Below, piece after piece: positions 46,418 to 55,733 of a stretch of DNA of 62,004 bases (within the stretch, counting starts at the first letter, position 1; each line of letters opens with the position of its first letter). Source of the stretch: Planktotalea sp. (GTDB lineage Bacteria; Pseudomonadota; Alphaproteobacteria; Rhodobacterales; Rhodobacteraceae); assembly GCF_018607995.1 (NCBI RefSeq), contig NZ_JABBAL010000018.1:1-62004 (forward strand), in the 5' to 3' direction. A model generated the notes under the pieces. The model saw only the letters and a list, made by a program, of their open reading frames with translations. It was not told the DNA's origin and ran no database searches. Both the position numbers and the translations under genes were made by a program.

Positions 46418-47568
46418 AAGAACAATTCGCCGATCACAGAATTCAAAAGCAAGCGCCCTTGTGGAGTGGTGCGCAGAATGGCGCCGTCCTGCGTAATCAG
46501 GTTTAGGTCATTCAAATGATCTAGAGTGCATTGATCGACAGGCGCGCCAGCCAGGTTTTCCAGTCGCGTTCTATCCATGCCCTCGGTAATGCGAAGGCCC
46601 ATAATCAGGTATTCGTTAGCTTGATCTGTGTTGCTAAGGCCGTCACGAATTTTTTCGCCCTTGCCGCGTTCGCTATTTTCAAGCCATGCATTTGGCATCT
46701 TGTAATGTTCAGTCGCGTATTTTGTGCCATCCAGGGTAAGACGACCATGCGCACCAGGGCCAATGCCAAGGTAGTCGCCATAGCGCCAATAGATTAGGTT
46801 GTGCCGCGACTCCGCACCGGGCTTGGCATAATTGGAGACTTCGTAGCCAAAGAGACCGGCTCTCTCGCAGAGCTCGTTGGTTGCGTCGTACATATCTGCA
46901 GCGAGATCCTCCATAGGAAGCCCTGTGAGACCGCCTTTTTCGTAACGCGCCGAGAAAGCCGTGCCTTTTTCGATAGTTAGCTGATAAAGGGAGAGATGAT
47001 CGATTGCCAAACAAAGGGCTTCATTGAGCTCTTTTTTCCAGTCTTGCAGCGTTTGATCCTGCCTTGCGTAGATAAGATCGAAAGAAACCCGCTCAAAAGT
47101 TGAACGTGCTATATCGAAGGCTTTCTTTGCTTCATCAACTGTATGAATACGACCAAGGCGTTTCAAGTCGCGATCATTGAGAGCTTGCACTCCCATTGAG
47201 ATTCGCGTGACGCCGCCATCTGCATAGCCGCGAAATCGGCCAGCTTCGACAGAACCAGGATTTGCCTCGAGCGTGATTTCAGGATCGTTGGGCATCGGCC
47301 AATGTTTGCGGATGCGTTCGATGATTGCGGCGACCGTGTCGGGATGCATGAGGCTGGGCGTGCCGCCGCCAAAGAAAACAGCATTCACCACGCGACCCGA
47401 TAACTCAACAGCAGCGCGATCTAATTCGCAGAGATAGGCGCTGAGCCAGCGTGCTTCGTCCATTTCACGTGAAACATGTGAGTTGAAATCGCAGTATGGG
47501 CATTTCGCCTCGCAAAAGGGCCAGTGCACATAAATGCCAAAGCCACCATTTTGCCAATCAGCGTTCAA
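46414..47568 (-). CDS. hemW: haem chaperone/radical SAM protein HemW
   Basis: HemN-like radical SAM protein of 384 residues; current work on the family favours a haem-chaperone role over coproporphyrinogen oxidation. The [4Fe-4S] motif CxxxCxxC is C19, C23, C26 (CEAKCPYC). The CxxC-flanking extra Cys of true HemN is absent. FFGGGTPSLMHP and EANPGSVE follow. The 3' end overlaps the parB stop. A near-parS sequence lies in codons 31-36 (HVSREM). Confidence 0.9.
   Translation of the reverse strand: MNADWQNGGFGIYVHWPFCEAKCPYCDFNSHVSREMDEARWLSAYLCELDRAAVELSGRVVNAVFFGGGTPSLMHPDTVAAIIERIRKHWPMPNDPEITLEANPGSVEAGRFRGYADGGVTRISMGVQALNDRDLKRLGRIHTVDEAKKAFDIARSTFERVSFDLIYARQDQTLQDWKKELNEALCLAIDHLSLYQLTIEKGTAFSARYEKGGLTGLPMEDLAADMYDATNELCERAGLFGYEVSNYAKPGAESRHNLIYWRYGDYLGIGPGAHGRLTLDGTKYATEHYKMPNAWLENSERGKGEKIRDGLSNTDQANEYLIMGLRITEGMDRTRLENLAGAPVDQCTLDHLNDLNLITQDGAILRTTPQGRLLLNSVIGELFF
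47461..47476. promoter_or_regulatory. parS-like site 3 (14/16, inside hemW)
   Basis: CATTTCACGTGAAACA differs from parS at the first two bases only. It encodes His-Val-Ser-Arg-Glu at hemW residues 31-35. Whether ParB binds it is not known. Confidence 0.75.
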
Positions 47569-48172
47569 AGCAACCCTTTACCAGTTTTTCGAATGCGTCA
47601 GCGCGATGGCTGATTTCATTCTTCTTTTCAAACGCCATTTCCCCGAACGTGATGTCATATCCGTTAGGCATAAACATGGGGTCATAGCCATGACCAACCT
47701 GGCCACGCATGGGCCATACTAGTGAGCCGATAACCCTTCCCTCAAACACCTCATCATGGCCATCGGGCCACGCGAGCACCAACGTAGAGCAAAAACGCGC
47801 GCGACGGGGGTGGGGCGCGCTTACCGCTTCGAGTTTGTCATGGGTTTTCGTCATAGCCATCACAAAGTCACGGCCACTGGGCGTTTCAGCCCAATCAGCA
47901 GTGTAAACGCCGGGTTCATTGTTCAGTGCTTCAACCTCGATCCCGCTATCGTCGGAAAGGGCGGGCAGGCCTGTTGCCTTAACAGCGGCATGCGCTTTGA
48001 TACGCGCGTTGCCGATGAAGTTGTCTTCGGTTTCCTCAGGCTCCGCTAAGTTCTTCTCAGCCGCTCCAAGGACGCTGACCCCGAATGGGGCGAGCAATTC
48101 GCGCATTTCTTCCAGCTTTCCAGCATTGTGGGTCGCGATCAAAAGCGTGTCGCCTGAGAATTTCCGGCTCAT
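47558..48172 (-). CDS. rdgB: XTP/dITP diphosphatase (RdgB/HAM1)
   Basis: Hydrolyses ITP, dITP and XTP to monophosphates, keeping deaminated purines out of DNA. 204 residues with [20 protein letters not shown] at the start, [20 protein letters not shown] near residue 72, and the C-terminal [17 protein letters not shown] with [10 protein letters not shown]. It overlaps hemW by 11 bases and rph by four. Confidence 0.97.
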   Translation of the reverse strand: MSRKFSGDTLLIATHNAGKLEEMRELLAPFGVSVLGAAEKNLAEPEETEDNFIGNARIKAHAAVKATGLPALSDDSGIEVEALNNEPGVYTADWAETPSGRDFVMAMTKTHDKLEAVSAPHPRRARFCSTLVLAWPDGHDEVFEGRVIGSLVWPMRGQVGHGYDPMFMPNGYDITFGEMAFEKKNEISHRADAFEKLVKGCFER

Positions 48173-48882
48173 GCGGAAGCGGCCAATTGCATTGTGGCAA
48201 GTTCAGAAACGCCCTTTTCCGCCAGATCAATTAGCTGGTTCATTTGATCTCGAGAATATGTGCTGCCCTCAGCGCTCATCTGCGTTTCGATCATTTGACC
48301 GTTGGCGAGCATGATGAAGTTGCCATCTACGCCAGCCTCGGAATCTTCTGGATAGTCGAGATCAAGCACAGGCTGACCTGCGTAGATGCCACAAGATATC
48401 GCCGCAACGGGGCTAATCAACGGGTTAGAGGTGATCTCGCCCACCTTGATCAGCTTATTCACGGCCAATTTCAAAGCGACCCAACCGCCCGTTATGGAAG
48501 CGCAGCGCGTGCCACCATCGGCTTGGATCACATCGCAATCGACGGTGATTTGACGTTCACCCAAAGCGACGCGATCCACGCCAGCACGCAAAGAACGACC
48601 TATTAGTCTCTGAATTTCGACGGTTCTACCGCCTTGTTTGCCTGCTGTTGCTTCACGACGCATTCGCGATGTGGTGGAACGAGGAAGCATACCATATTCT
48701 GCAGTGACCCAACCAAGACCGGAGCCTTTGATGAAAGGCGGCACACGATTTTCAAGCGTGGCGGTGCAAAGCACATGCGTGTCGCCCATCTTGATCATGC
48801 AAGAGCCTTCGGCATGTTTGGTCACGTTGGTTTCGATAGAAACGTCGCGCATTTGGTTTAGGTCACGTCCTGAAGGTCGCAT
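48169..48882 (-). CDS. rph: ribonuclease PH
   Basis: Phosphorolytic 3'-end trimming of tRNA precursors. From ATG 48882 ([20 protein letters not shown]) it has 237 residues; the in-frame upstream start is 18 codons too long. Landmarks are [63 protein letters not shown] and [19 protein letters not shown]. It leads the leftward operon rph-rdgB-hemW and is divergent from hrcA. Confidence 0.97.
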   Translation of the reverse strand: MRPSGRDLNQMRDVSIETNVTKHAEGSCMIKMGDTHVLCTATLENRVPPFIKGSGLGWVTAEYGMLPRSTTSRMRREATAGKQGGRTVEIQRLIGRSLRAGVDRVALGERQITVDCDVIQADGGTRCASITGGWVALKLAVNKLIKVGEITSNPLISPVAAISCGIYAGQPVLDLDYPEDSEAGVDGNFIMLANGQMIETQMSAEGSTYSRDQMNQLIDLAEKGVSELATMQLAASA

Positions 48883-48990
48883 GAGATATCCTTTCGATTT
48901 GGCTATGGAATACAGGGGTGTCAACGCAATGCGCAACCCCGATTGACCTTTGAGACTTAGGGCGTACTTAATGGGTCGTTGTTAATGGTG

Positions 48991-50058
48991 ATGAACATGC
49001 AAGGCAGTCCACAGATTTTGTCGGAAATGAACGATCGTTCACGCGAGGTATTTCGCCAGATTGTCGAAGGATATCTCGCGAATGGTGAGCCTGTCGGTTC
49101 ACGTACTTTGACGCGCTCGCTGTCTGAAAAGGTAAGCGCTGCGACGATCCGCAATGTGATGCAGGATCTGGAACTTTTAGGTCTGTTGGGAAGTCCGCAT
49201 ATTAGCTCGGGACGCGTACCGACACAAAAAGGTTTGCGCATGTTTGTCGATGGTCTGCTTGAGGTGGATGATCTGAACAACGATGACCGCGTAAAGATCA
49301 ATTCGACGGTTGGAAATGGCTCTGATGTGGGTGACTTGCTGGATCGTGTTGGGTCCGCGTTGTCTGGTGTGACGCAAGGCGCGTCATTGGTACTGACCCC
49401 GAAGCATGAAGCGCCGATCAAGCACATTGAGTTTGTGTCCTTGGCAACGGATCGCGCTTTGGTGGTGCTTGTGTTTGGTGATGGCCATGTGGAGAACCGA
49501 TTGTTCATACCTCCACCGGGCCAAACGCCCAGTTCCATGCGGGAAGCGGCCAATTTCCTGAATGCCCTGATGGAGGGACGCACGCTTTCTGAGCTTCAAA
49601 CAGTCATCAAACACGAGATCGCCGCGCGGCGGCAGGAAATCGATGTGCTTGCGCGTGATATGATCGATAGTGGATTAGCAGTTTGGGAAAATGAGGGTGA
49701 AAATCATGAGCGTTTGATCGTGCGAGGACGTTCGAATTTGCTTGCGGGGGAGGCGGAAGAGGAAGAACTGGAACGCATCAGAACGCTCTTTGATGACCTT
49801 GAGCGCAAGCGCGATATTGCTGATTTTCTAGAGTTGACACAAGACGGCGATGGTGTGCGCATTTTTATTGGTTCTGAGAACAAACTTTTTTCACTTTCGG
49901 GTTCCTCTTTGGTTGTTTCTCCTTATATGAACGCTGAACGAAAAATTATTGGTGCTGTTGGCGTGATTGGCCCGACGCGTCTGAATTATGGACGGATCGT
50001 GCCGATTGTGGATTATACGGCGCAACTGGTCGGGAAGCTGATTTCTGACCGGAATTAG
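48991..50058 (+). CDS. hrcA: heat-inducible transcription repressor HrcA
   Basis: Repressor that binds CIRCE operators of groE or dnaK-type operons. I chose ATG 48991 (MNMQGSPQILSEMNDRS, 355 residues); TTG 48979 and ATG 48985 are equally in frame and no ribosome site decides between them. The N-terminal winged helix covers SREVFRQIVEGYLANGEPVG, SAATIRNVMQDLE and SGRVPTQKGLRMFVDGLL. I saw no CIRCE element in the interval with rph. grpE follows after 11 bases. Confidence 0.93.
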   Translation: MNMQGSPQILSEMNDRSREVFRQIVEGYLANGEPVGSRTLTRSLSEKVSAATIRNVMQDLELLGLLGSPHISSGRVPTQKGLRMFVDGLLEVDDLNNDDRVKINSTVGNGSDVGDLLDRVGSALSGVTQGASLVLTPKHEAPIKHIEFVSLATDRALVVLVFGDGHVENRLFIPPPGQTPSSMREAANFLNALMEGRTLSELQTVIKHEIAARRQEIDVLARDMIDSGLAVWENEGENHERLIVRGRSNLLAGEAEEEELERIRTLFDDLERKRDIADFLELTQDGDGVRIFIGSENKLFSLSGSSLVVSPYMNAERKIIGAVGVIGPTRLNYGRIVPIVDYTAQLVGKLISDRN

Positions 50059-50069
50059 AGGGTAGAGAT

Positions 50070-50639
50070 ATGGCTGATCGTGATGAAAACGAATTCTTGG
50101 ATGATTTGGACGCGCTAGAGGCAGAGTTTGATGAGCAAGAAGAAGCAGAGCCAACTGAAGAAGAACTGGAAGCAGACGCTTTGGCTGTTATGACGGCGGA
50201 GCGTGACGAGTTCAAAGACCGCTTCATGCGCGCTTTGGCCGATGCTGAAAATTCGCGAAAACGTTCTGATCGGGATCGTCGTGAGGCGGAGAATTATGGC
50301 GGCTCTAAGCTGGCGCGTGATTTGTTGCCTGTCTACGACAACATGAAGCGTGCATTGGAAGCGGCAACTGATGAGCAGCGCGAGGTGTCTTCTGCGTTGA
50401 TCGAAGGTATTGAGCTTACGATGCGCGAGTTGGTTAACGTATTTGGAAAGCATGGCATCGTGCCTGTTTCGCCTGAAGTTGGCGACAAGTTCGATCCAAA
50501 ATTGCACCAAGCTATGTTCGAAGCGCCTGTGCCCGGCACCAAAGCTGGTGAGATCATTCAGATCGCTGCGGAAGGGTTTATGCTGCACGACCGTTTACTA
50601 CGGCCTGCGCAAGTTGGGGTAAGCTCAACACCTGGTTAA
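50070..50639 (+). CDS. grpE: nucleotide exchange factor GrpE
   Basis: Exchanges ADP on DnaK. 189 residues: an acidic N-terminus (residues 1-45, FLDDLDALEAEFDEQEEAEP), a long coiled-coil helix (AERDEFKDRFMRALADAENS), then the beta domain with NVFGKHGIVPVSPEVGDKFD and GFMLHDRLLRPAQVGVS. It is in one unit with hrcA, and a terminator follows at 50676. Confidence 0.97.
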   Translation: MADRDENEFLDDLDALEAEFDEQEEAEPTEEELEADALAVMTAERDEFKDRFMRALADAENSRKRSDRDRREAENYGGSKLARDLLPVYDNMKRALEAATDEQREVSSALIEGIELTMRELVNVFGKHGIVPVSPEVGDKFDPKLHQAMFEAPVPGTKAGEIIQIAAEGFMLHDRLLRPAQVGVSSTPG

Positions 50640-50675
50640 ACGGTTGGTTTTGAGTTTTTTAGCAAGATGAAGAGC

Positions 50676-50706
50676 GGCGTTGCGATTAATTTTGCGACGC
50701 CTCTTT
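50676..50706 (+). terminator. terminator between grpE and mutS
   Basis: GGCGTTGC ... GCGACGCC pairs over eight positions (one G-T), loop about 10 bases, followed by TCTTTT. It lies 37 bases after the grpE stop and overlaps the last codons of the convergent mutS, so it could act on both strands, though its T-tract is better on the plus strand. Confidence 0.7.
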
Positions 50707-53331
50707 TAGTTTGTAGATGAGGTTAAGCGCATCTTTCGGGCTTAGATCATCTGGGTGAATGTCGTTGAGCAAATCTATCGCTGGCGACTGTTTTGTTTGG
50801 ATTGGTGGTGGGGGAGGGGTCGCAGAAAAGAGCGGTAAGTCGTCGATGACTGCTTTTTGACCACCGCCCTCGCGTTCACCTTTTTCCAAGGCATCCAAAA
50901 CGATACGCGCGCGTTCAACCACTGCAGCGGGGAGGCCCGCGAGTTTAGCAACTTGGACACCATAACTTCTGTCAGCGGCGCCCTTGATAACCTCATGGAG
51001 GAAGATGACGTCGCCTTCCCACTCTCGTACGGAGATTGTTGCGTTTTCTGCTCCCTCAAGCTTGGCGGTGAGGTTTGTTAGTTCGTGATAGTGGGTCGCG
51101 AAAAGCGCGCGTGATTTGTTCACGTTGTGCAGGTGTTCGAGCGTGGCCCAAGCGATGGAAAGGCCGTCATATGTCGCCGTGCCGCGACCGATTTCATCGA
51201 GGATGACTAAAGCATTTTCGTCGGCTTGGTTCAGGATTGCAGCAGTTTCAACCATTTCGACCATAAAGGTAGAGCGCCCACGTGCGAGATCATCAGAGGC
51301 ACCAACGCGGCTGAATAACTGACTAATAATACCGATGTGCGCACTGTCAGCTGGAACAAAACTACCCATCTGGGCGAGCACTGAGATCAGCGCGTTTTGT
51401 CTAAGAAACGTTGATTTACCGGCCATGTTCGGGCCCGTGAGAAGCCAGATTGCGGCACCGTCATTCCCGTCTGCCAGATCGCAATTGTTAGCGATGAACG
51501 GTGCGCCGCCTTGATTGTGTAGCGCTTGTTCAACCACAGGATGACGACCAGCCTCAATATCGAAAGTACGACTGGTATCAACGGAGGGCCTATTCCAATC
51601 CTCAGCACTTGCGAGTGCGGCAAGACTGGCGTTTAGGTCAATCTCTGCGAGGGCACGGGATGTGTTGGAAATTTCTGACGCACTAGACAATATTGCCTTT
51701 GTTAGAGTCTGAAAATGGCGTTTTTCAATCTCAAGCGCACGATTACCCGCGTTCAAAATTTTAGTCTCGATTTCAGAGAGTTCGATCGTCGTAAATCGCA
51801 CCTGATTTGCAGTTGTTTGACGGTGAATGAAGGTTTCATTCAATGGCGGCGCAAGCATCTTTTCTGCATGAGTTGCGGTGGTTTCGATAAAGTAGCCAAG
51901 AACATTGTTGTGCTTGACCTTAAGCGACGCGACGCCGGCAATTTCTGCGTAATTCTTTTGCATAGACGCGATAACGCTACGCCCCTCGTCGCGGAGCGCA
52001 CGCGTTTGATCAAGTTCACTATCGTAGCCGGACGCCACAAACCCACCGTCACGGGCAAGCAAGGGGGGTTCAGCAACAAGGGCGTCGTTGAGAAGGTTAA
52101 TCAGATCTTCATGACCGCCAAGTGAGGCTATGCTTTGTTGAATAAGGCTCGAGGAATCCGGAAGATCATTGGCTTGGATCGCTTCAGCCTGCTCTAGCCC
52201 ATTTCTGATAGCAGCAATATCGCGCGGGCCGCCGCGTTCGAGAGATATACGAGACAGAGCACGGTCCAAGTCAGGAACTCTACGCAATGTGCTGCGCAGA
52301 TCTTCGGTTGCGCGTGAGTGTTCGAAAAACCAGCTTACGGCATCAAGCCGTGCTTGGATCGTTGCCAGATCGCGAGACGGACTGGACAAGCGTCGTTCCA
52401 AAAGGCGCCCGCCACCAGCCGTGACGCTGCGATCAATCACAGCCAAAAGCGTGTCTTTGCGACCACCTGACAGGCTTTGCGTAAGTTCCAAGTTACGACG
52501 TGTCGCAGCGTCGATCTGCATGGTGCCGCCGCTGCTCTCTTTCTGCGGAGGGCGCAGTAGTGGAAGCTTCCCCTTTTGAGTGATTTCGAGGTATTCGATC
52601 AAAGCGCTCATCGCGGAAATTTCGGGGCGCGTGAACTCGCCAAACGCATCGAGAGAAGCGATTTGAAATACATCGCAGATACGTTTCGTGCCCTGCGTGC
52701 TATCAAATGCACCGGGGGAAAGCGGTGAGACGGATGCGCCCATTTCAGATACTAAATTGACGGTTTCAGTGTCTGATATATCAGAAAGAATGACTTCACT
52801 CGGCGCGAGTCGCGCGAGTTCTGGAGACAGACGCATGGTACTCAACGGCATAACATGAAACGCGCCTGTGGACATATCGGCCCACGCTAAAGCCCCGTCG
52901 CCGCGTACATCTGCATAGGCGGCAAGGTAGTTGTGACGACGCGCATCAAGCAGGCTTTCTTCAGTCAAAGTGCCGGGTGTCACTAGGCGTACAACTTCGC
53001 GGCGCACAACGGATTTACCGCCACGTTTCTTTGCCTCGGCCGGGCTTTCCATTTGCTCGCACACAGCGACGCGAAAACCTTTGCGGATCAGCGTTAGCAA
53101 ATAACCCTCAGCGGCATGATGCGGCACGCCACACATGGGGATTTCGCTACCCTCGTGTTTGCCACGTTTGGTCAGGGCAATATCCAAGGCTTCAGACGCG
53201 GCGACGGCGTCATCGAAAAACAACTCGTAAAAGTCACCCATGCGATAGAACAGCAAAGCGTCGGGGTAGCTTTCCTTGATCTCAAGGAATTGCGCCATCA
53301 TGGGCGTTACGGTTGGTTTGGCAGTGCTCAT
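50686..53331 (-). CDS. mutS: DNA mismatch repair protein MutS
   Basis: Recognises mismatches and recruits MutL. 881 residues: N-terminal mismatch-binding domain with FYRMGDFYELFFDDA, connector, lever/clamp (RHNYLAAYADV, the ELDQTRALRDEG region), and the ATPase with LTGPNMAGKSTFLRQNALIS near 630, ENALVILDEIGRGTATYDGL and SRALFATHYHELTNL. The C-terminal tail carries the short helix-hairpin region (DDLSPKDALNLIYKLKEA) used for tetramer formation. Convergent with grpE. Confidence 0.98.
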   Translation of the reverse strand: MSTAKPTVTPMMAQFLEIKESYPDALLFYRMGDFYELFFDDAVAASEALDIALTKRGKHEGSEIPMCGVPHHAAEGYLLTLIRKGFRVAVCEQMESPAEAKKRGGKSVVRREVVRLVTPGTLTEESLLDARRHNYLAAYADVRGDGALAWADMSTGAFHVMPLSTMRLSPELARLAPSEVILSDISDTETVNLVSEMGASVSPLSPGAFDSTQGTKRICDVFQIASLDAFGEFTRPEISAMSALIEYLEITQKGKLPLLRPPQKESSGGTMQIDAATRRNLELTQSLSGGRKDTLLAVIDRSVTAGGGRLLERRLSSPSRDLATIQARLDAVSWFFEHSRATEDLRSTLRRVPDLDRALSRISLERGGPRDIAAIRNGLEQAEAIQANDLPDSSSLIQQSIASLGGHEDLINLLNDALVAEPPLLARDGGFVASGYDSELDQTRALRDEGRSVIASMQKNYAEIAGVASLKVKHNNVLGYFIETTATHAEKMLAPPLNETFIHRQTTANQVRFTTIELSEIETKILNAGNRALEIEKRHFQTLTKAILSSASEISNTSRALAEIDLNASLAALASAEDWNRPSVDTSRTFDIEAGRHPVVEQALHNQGGAPFIANNCDLADGNDGAAIWLLTGPNMAGKSTFLRQNALISVLAQMGSFVPADSAHIGIISQLFSRVGASDDLARGRSTFMVEMVETAAILNQADENALVILDEIGRGTATYDGLSIAWATLEHLHNVNKSRALFATHYHELTNLTAKLEGAENATISVREWEGDVIFLHEVIKGAADRSYGVQVAKLAGLPAAVVERARIVLDALEKGEREGGGQKAVIDDLPLFSATPPPPPIQTKQSPAIDLLNDIHPDDLSPKDALNLIYKLKEASQN

Positions 53332-53459
53332 GAAAATCCCTCGAAATTCGAGCGTAGAGTAGCGATAGGAGAGCGTAGGGAAAAGGCGAAAACAGTGTTG
53401 TTGTTGTGCGAACAGAATGCAAAAGTTGAACGGCTAGAATGCAAAAGGAACGCGAAGTT

Positions 53460-55715
53460 ATGTCCAAGCAAAAGATCACCGATGAAGACGCTCTGGCGTT
53501 CCACTTAGAGCCGACACCGGGCAAATTTGAGATTAGCGCGACTGTTCCGATGACGACCCAGCGCGATCTTTCTTTGGCGTATTCACCGGGTGTTGCTGTG
53601 CCTTGTGAGGCAATCGCCGAAAACCCTGAACTGGCGTATGATTACACTAACAAAGGCAACCTTGTTGCGGTGATTTCAAACGGCACGGCAGTACTTGGTT
53701 TGGGCAACTTGGGCGCGCTTGGCTCCAAGCCTGTGATGGAAGGGAAGGCGGTCCTTTTCAAGCGGTTCGCGGATGTGAATTCGATCGATATTGAGCTCGA
53801 TACAGAAGATCCAGATAAGTTTTGCGATGCGGTAAGGTTAATGGGTCCGACGTTTGGTGGCATTAACCTTGAGGATATCAAAGCGCCAGAGTGTTTCATC
53901 ATTGAGCAGCGTCTCAAGGAAGAAATGGACATCCCAGTTTTCCACGATGATCAACATGGAACGGCCGTTATTTGTGCTGCGGGTCTTTTGAACGCGCTTC
54001 ACCTTAGCGGCAAGAAGATCGAGGATGTGAAGATCGTCCTTAATGGCGCAGGTGCTGCTGGGATCGCGTGCATCGAATTGCTGAAGTGCATGGGTGCAAA
54101 GCATAACAATTGCATCGTTTGTGATACTAAAGGTGTGATTTATCAAGGCCGTACCGAAGGTATGAATCAATGGAAATCTGCCCACGCGATCACAACCGAG
54201 CTGCGTACTTTGGACGAAGCGATGAAGGGCGCAGACGTATTCCTTGGTGTTTCTGTTAAGGGTGCGGTTACGCAGGACATGGTTATCAGCATGGCAGATA
54301 ATCCTGTCATTTTTGCAATGGCCAACCCAGATCCAGAGATTATACCCGAAGAAGCGCAAGAAGTTCGCGCTGACGCGATTGTTGCGACGGGGCGTAGCGA
54401 TTATCCAAATCAGGTTAACAACGTGCTTGGTTTTCCCTACCTTTTCCGCGGTGCTTTGGACATTCATGCCCGTGCGATTAACGATGAAATGAAGATTGCA
54501 TGCGCTCATGCTCTTGCCAATCTTGCTCGCGAAGATGTGCCTGACGAAGTTGCGCTCGCCTATGGTAAGAACCTGACATTTGGCCGTGATTACATCATTC
54601 CAACGCCTTTTGATCCGCGCCTCATTCACCGTATTCCGCCAGCTGTAGCGAAGGCTGGTATGAAGACGGGCGTTGCGCGTCGGCCGATTATTGACATGGA
54701 GGCATATGAGCTGTCGTTGAAAACGCGTATGGATCCAACTGCGAGCATTTTGCGTGGGATCAATGCGCGTGCGCGCTCTGCTCAGGCGCGCATGATTTTC
54801 GCAGAAGGCGATGATCCGCGTGTGCTGCGTGCGGCTGTTATGTATCAAAGAAATGGCCTCGGAAAAGCGCTGGTTGTGGGTCGTTCGAATGATGTCAAAA
54901 CCAAGCTGGAAGAGGCCGGATTGGGCGATGCGTTCCGCGAGTTGGAAATCGTAAATGCTGCGAATACGCAGCACTTGGACGTCTACAAAGACTATCTGTA
55001 TGAGCGTTTGCAGCGCAAAGGGTACGACAAAATTGACGTGCATCGAATCGCGTCACGGGATCGGCATGTATTTTCGTCGCTTATGTTGGCTCATGGACAT
55101 GGTGATGGCTTGGTGACGGGTGCGACCCGAAAATCGGCGCATGTGCTTGAGCTTGTTAACCACGTATTCGATGCAGATGCGAAACATGGCGCCGTCGGCG
55201 TAACTGCGCTTTTGCACAAAGGACGCATCGTTCTGATGGCCGACACGCTTGTGCATGAATGGCCGGATGAACATGATCTTGCCACTATCGCAGAACGCGG
55301 TGCTGATGTTGCGCGCCACTTGGGCATTGAGCCTCGAGTCGCTTTTGTCAGCTTCTCGACCTTTGGGTATCCCGTGTCTGAACGTGCCGAAAAAATGCAC
55401 CTTGCGCCGAATGTGTTGAAAGAACGTGGTGTCGATTTCGAATACGAAGGTGAGATGACTGTTGATGTGGCGTTGAACGCCAAATCAGCTGAACAGTATC
55501 CGTTCTCTCGTTTGACAGGCCCTGCGAACATCCTTGTCGTACCAGCGCGTCACTCAGCGAGCATTTCTGTGAAGCTTATGCAGGAGCTCGCCGGCGCAAC
55601 TGTGATTGGCCCAATCCTCAGCGGCATAGATAAGTCGATCCAGATTTGTTCGACGAATTCAACGGCGAACGATATTTTGAACATGGCGGTTCTAGCCTCT
55701 TGTAAGGTTGGCTAG
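53460..55715 (+). CDS. maeB: NADP-dependent malic enzyme with phosphotransacetylase-like domain
   Basis: Oxidative decarboxylation of malate to pyruvate with NADPH formation. From ATG 53460 (MSKQKITDEDALAFHLEPTP) it has 751 residues. The malic enzyme domain (to about residue 425) has DLSLAYSPGVAVPC, FHDDQHGTAVICAAGLLNAL and the NADP site VLNGAGAAGIACIELL. The C-terminal third (about 440-750) is a PTA-like domain without proven catalytic role, the layout of MaeB in alphaproteobacteria. A start seven codons upstream has weaker support. The ribokinase-like gene follows after 18 bases. Confidence 0.96.
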   Translation: MSKQKITDEDALAFHLEPTPGKFEISATVPMTTQRDLSLAYSPGVAVPCEAIAENPELAYDYTNKGNLVAVISNGTAVLGLGNLGALGSKPVMEGKAVLFKRFADVNSIDIELDTEDPDKFCDAVRLMGPTFGGINLEDIKAPECFIIEQRLKEEMDIPVFHDDQHGTAVICAAGLLNALHLSGKKIEDVKIVLNGAGAAGIACIELLKCMGAKHNNCIVCDTKGVIYQGRTEGMNQWKSAHAITTELRTLDEAMKGADVFLGVSVKGAVTQDMVISMADNPVIFAMANPDPEIIPEEAQEVRADAIVATGRSDYPNQVNNVLGFPYLFRGALDIHARAINDEMKIACAHALANLAREDVPDEVALAYGKNLTFGRDYIIPTPFDPRLIHRIPPAVAKAGMKTGVARRPIIDMEAYELSLKTRMDPTASILRGINARARSAQARMIFAEGDDPRVLRAAVMYQRNGLGKALVVGRSNDVKTKLEEAGLGDAFRELEIVNAANTQHLDVYKDYLYERLQRKGYDKIDVHRIASRDRHVFSSLMLAHGHGDGLVTGATRKSAHVLELVNHVFDADAKHGAVGVTALLHKGRIVLMADTLVHEWPDEHDLATIAERGADVARHLGIEPRVAFVSFSTFGYPVSERAEKMHLAPNVLKERGVDFEYEGEMTVDVALNAKSAEQYPFSRLTGPANILVVPARHSASISVKLMQELAGATVIGPILSGIDKSIQICSTNSTANDILNMAVLASCKVG

Positions 55716-55733
55716 CGTGGAAAAGGACTTCGT

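Noticed and set aside
48883..48990. CIRCE operator (TTAGCACTC-N9-GAGTGCTAA) before hrcA
   Set aside because: Neither half-site is present in the interval.
53838..55043. 401-codon open frame antisense to maeB
   Set aside because: Long antisense frames arise from GC-skewed codon use opposite a strongly coding gene; the translation is rich in His/Arg/Ile/Asn without any motif, and maeB on the other strand is unmistakable.
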